This document shows positions 61,629 to 64,000 of a DNA stretch of 64,000 nucleotides, piece after piece. The stretch spans positions 391,001 through 455,000 of the forward strand of contig CM055093.1 of the NCBI GenBank assembly GCA_029204225.1, given 5' to 3'. Below the pieces are notes generated by a model that was given only the letters and a program-made list of their open reading frames with translations, did not search any database and was not told the DNA's origin. The first letter of the stretch is position 1. Every line of letters starts with the position of its first letter. The translations under genes were made by a program, and so were the position numbers. This stretch comes from Diphasiastrum complanatum (Eukaryota > Streptophyta > Lycopodiopsida > Lycopodiales > Lycopodiaceae).

Positions 61629-61916
61629 AAATCCAGGTGGTGATACAGAAGACCCGAAAAGAGACCCATAAGGACTAGCACTATATGAAGGGAGACCAAA
61701 CGTACTACCAAAAGCACCTCTTAAAGATAGAGATGGAGCAGGAGCAGGTGTACCTCCCAATAGGAGGACCCCCACTCCAAATCAACGTGACCAAGTCCTA
61801 AAAATATGACCAAATAGGGCCCAAGGCCAGTATATGAATAAAAAAGGGCCCTTAGGCCTGCTTATGCATGAATAAAAGAATGGATGCGGCGAATGTAATG
61901 AGCCGAGTCCATAACT
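61629..61916 (-). mobile_element. Gypsy gag start and 5' LTR piece, continuing beyond the copia insertion
   Basis: 61629-61751 (-) continues the gag text (SPPGFPSVG, SLRGAFGSTFGLP). 61752-61916 matches the LTR at about 51893-52061, including CCTCCCAATAGGAGGACCCC. Confidence 0.8.
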
Positions 61917-61931
61917 AGTTCTCATGTATCT

Positions 61932-63420
61932 TTGTGTCCTTACAAGATGAGTACTATAGAGGAGGATGAAGTTTATATACAGCTGCAAAACTATCTTAAG
62001 ATGGGCCATGTAAGGCCTAGTAAGTCCCCTTGGGGGCCTCCAGTTATCTTAGTTGATAAAAAAGACGGAGGTACTAGTCTTTGTGTGGATTTTAAAAAGT
62101 TAAATAAATTAACGATTAGAAACCGTTACCCCTTACCTCGAATGGATGAGCTGGTTGATCGATTACATGGTGCAAAGTACTTCACCAAAATCGATTTGAG
62201 ATCAAGGTATCATCAGATTCGAATAAGGAGTGAGGATGTTGAAAAAACCACGTTTAGGACTAGGTATGGCCATTATGAATTTCTAGTTTTACCTTGTGGA
62301 TTGACTAATGCTCCAGCGACCTTCCAACAGATGATGAACAATCTTCTTCGTCCATATCTGGGAAAGTTCGCCATAGTTTACTTAGATGATATTCTCATCT
62401 ATAGTTCTTAGATGATATTCTGATCTATAGTAAGACCTTGGAGGAGCATGAGGAGCATCTCAAAGTTACTTAGACAGGAGGATCTTCGCCAAAGAATCTT
62501 AATGTGTTTTCTTCTAGAAGAGATTGGTTTATCTCGGTCACATTATATTGGACCATGGGTTGGAAATTGACCCAAATAAAGTTCAACAAGTTCGTGAATG
62601 GTCAATTCCTCAAACCATCCGGGAGGTTAAGTCCTTTTCGGGCTTTACGGCCCTCCAGTTACTTGGACCGAAGAGATGAATCAAAGTTTTGAAAATCTCT
62701 AATACTGTGTGTCTACAGCGCCTATTTTACACATAGTGGATCCTAACAAGCCATATTCTGAACTTGCTCAGCTTTTCGTGAAAAAGTTGTTCAGGTTGTT
62801 TGATCTACCGAATGATATTGTAAGTGATCGGGATTCTAAGATCACTGGCAAGTTTTGGCAAGCGGTCTTTGATAAATTGAAGAATTAAGTCTAGGGTCTA
62901 CCGATCATCTTGAATTGGATGGTCAGATAGAGAGGACGACGAACCAGTCTATGGAAGACATGCTTCGTGCATATGTTTCCAAAAAACAATCAAATTGGGA
63001 AAGGTACCTTCCAATGATTGAATTTGCGTATAACAACGCAAAACACTCAACGACGGGTTTTAGTCCATTTTCTCTGATGTTTGGTATCTAGCCTAGAGCT
63101 CCAATCTCTGTTGGCCTCAAAAGAATTAAGGTTAAAGCAGCGGTTGATTTCCTTGTTCACATTAGTCGTTTAAGGAACAACTTGGTGGAAAGGATGACTT
63201 AATTCTTCAGGATGACCTAGTTCAGCTTGAGGACCTGGCATCCTTTGTACCTTCTGAACCACAGTTGTTGATGTACGTCAACGTGGGCTCAGAAACCGTC
63301 AGGTAACTGAGTACTTGGTTCGATGGAAAGGAAGCTCCGAAGACGAGGATACTTGGGAAAAGGTGCGAGACCTTAGTCTGAGATTCCCATTAGAAGAGGA
63401 GTCTTTTAAGGGGGAGGGAA
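61932..63420 (+). mobile_element. Chromovirus RT, integrase and chromodomain parts
   Basis: The RT part (61932-62411) is long and clear: [75 protein letters not shown] and the active-site box [11 protein letters not shown]. Integrase remnants (IVSDRDSKITGKFWQAVFDK at about 62820) and a chromodomain (TEYLVRWKGSSEDEDTWEKV, about 63303-63362) follow. A purine tract (TTAAGGGGGAGGGAA) ends at 63420. Broken. Confidence 0.9.
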
Positions 63421-63991
63421 TGTTAGGGACCCAACTCCCTTGGGTCCCAAACCCAACTAGAAACCGAACGATGACTGGGCCCGTTGACTTGACCAGTGAC
63501 TCGTGGACCTGCATGGTCGCCACGTGCCATGTTCCAGGATGTGTGCTAGGCTTGGAGACTCCTACGTTGGAGGTATACAAGGTGAGGAGGTCTCTTAATC
63601 CATTCATTCTATCTACCTAGGAGGAGGTGGATAAAGAGCGCTTGTGCACAGCCAGGAGGTGTGCTAGCCTGAGGTAGGAGATGGTTGATGGCCTTGGCAG
63701 TGGTATGGGACATTGTCAGGGTTGGAGGTCGGATCTTGCTTGTCAAAGGTCATGGGCCAGAGCACGGAGGTCCTACGACGGGGTGGATCGTGAGCGTTCG
63801 GTTTCTTTGATGACCGGCACCTAGCGGTTTAGGGTTTCGAGATTGTAATAGACAAGGAGAGAAGTCAAGGTGCAAAGCAAGAAGGCACCGAGTGGACCAC
63901 AAAGTGGATGGTAAGCGATAAATCCTTTGGGCTCAGGGAGCCTTGATACCTGTGCAGAAATGATCAAATCTGGAGCTCAGGGACCCCAACA
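63421..63991 (+). mobile_element. 3' LTR of the chromovirus
   Basis: It starts TGTTAGGGACCC right after the purine tract and ends GGGACCCCAACA, giving inverted ends. It is GC-richer than its surroundings, 571 bp if the right end is correct. Confidence 0.7.
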
Positions 63992-64000
63992 CAAAGTGCG

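Overview
The window is plant nuclear DNA. It holds one clear host gene, a three-exon WRKY transcription factor of subgroup IId at 21625-23169 (+). Almost everything else recognisable is decayed LTR retrotransposon: Ty1/copia and Ty3/gypsy, including chromodomain-bearing chromoviruses, on both strands and often nested. The rest is AT-rich sequence without genes. One small gene in 64 kb, large old LTR elements and long anonymous spacers fit a large seed-plant genome. I lean towards a gymnosperm, but that is inference from architecture, not from a diagnostic sequence.

Layout, left half. 1-3330: copia remnant (gag, protease, integrase, then an unrecognised 3' module and an LTR with a CT microsatellite at its expected start site). 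3378-3736: G/C-run foldback element. 3737-9900: AT-rich spacer with a GT microsatellite and a 45-bp triplication. 9904-11205: minus-strand copia gag/protease with primer-binding site. 12831-13221: minus-strand gypsy RT piece. 13235-14283: a long broken reading stretch I cannot name. 14284-19050: spacer with an orphan primer-binding site. 19050-20300: GC-rich tract with three G-boxes in 55 bp. 20455-21005: about 60-75-bp tandem repeats in the presumed WRKY leader. 21625-23169: WRKY gene.

Layout, right half. 24640-26715: diverged direct repeats and a gypsy gag remnant. 28375-34729: LTR element with a largely non-coding interior (LARD-like) and a copia piece nested in it. 34730-35160: copia RNase H end. 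36070-37690: second copia integrase remnant carrying the same 3' module as the element at 2121-2721. 38230-46400: mostly anonymous. 46411-46553: array of GGAACGTG words. 46672-51288: chromovirus with coding parts on both strands between LTR pieces. 51290-61916: minus-strand gypsy element, partly duplicated, interrupted by a copia element at 56223-61623 that keeps both LTRs and a 5-bp target duplication (GAGGG). 61932-63991: plus-strand chromovirus RT, integrase and chromodomain with its 3' LTR.

How the parts relate. The WRKY protein has the calmodulin-binding-type C-motif, zinc-cluster region and WRKY zinc finger of IId regulators. Its upstream DNA (G-box cluster, repeat array, candidate leader intron) is the most functionally suggestive non-coding sequence. 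The retroelements are treated as fossils; none looks complete. LTR comparison by eye puts the copia element at 56-61 kb (about 3 % divergence) as younger than the LARD-like element at 28-34 kb (about 6 %).
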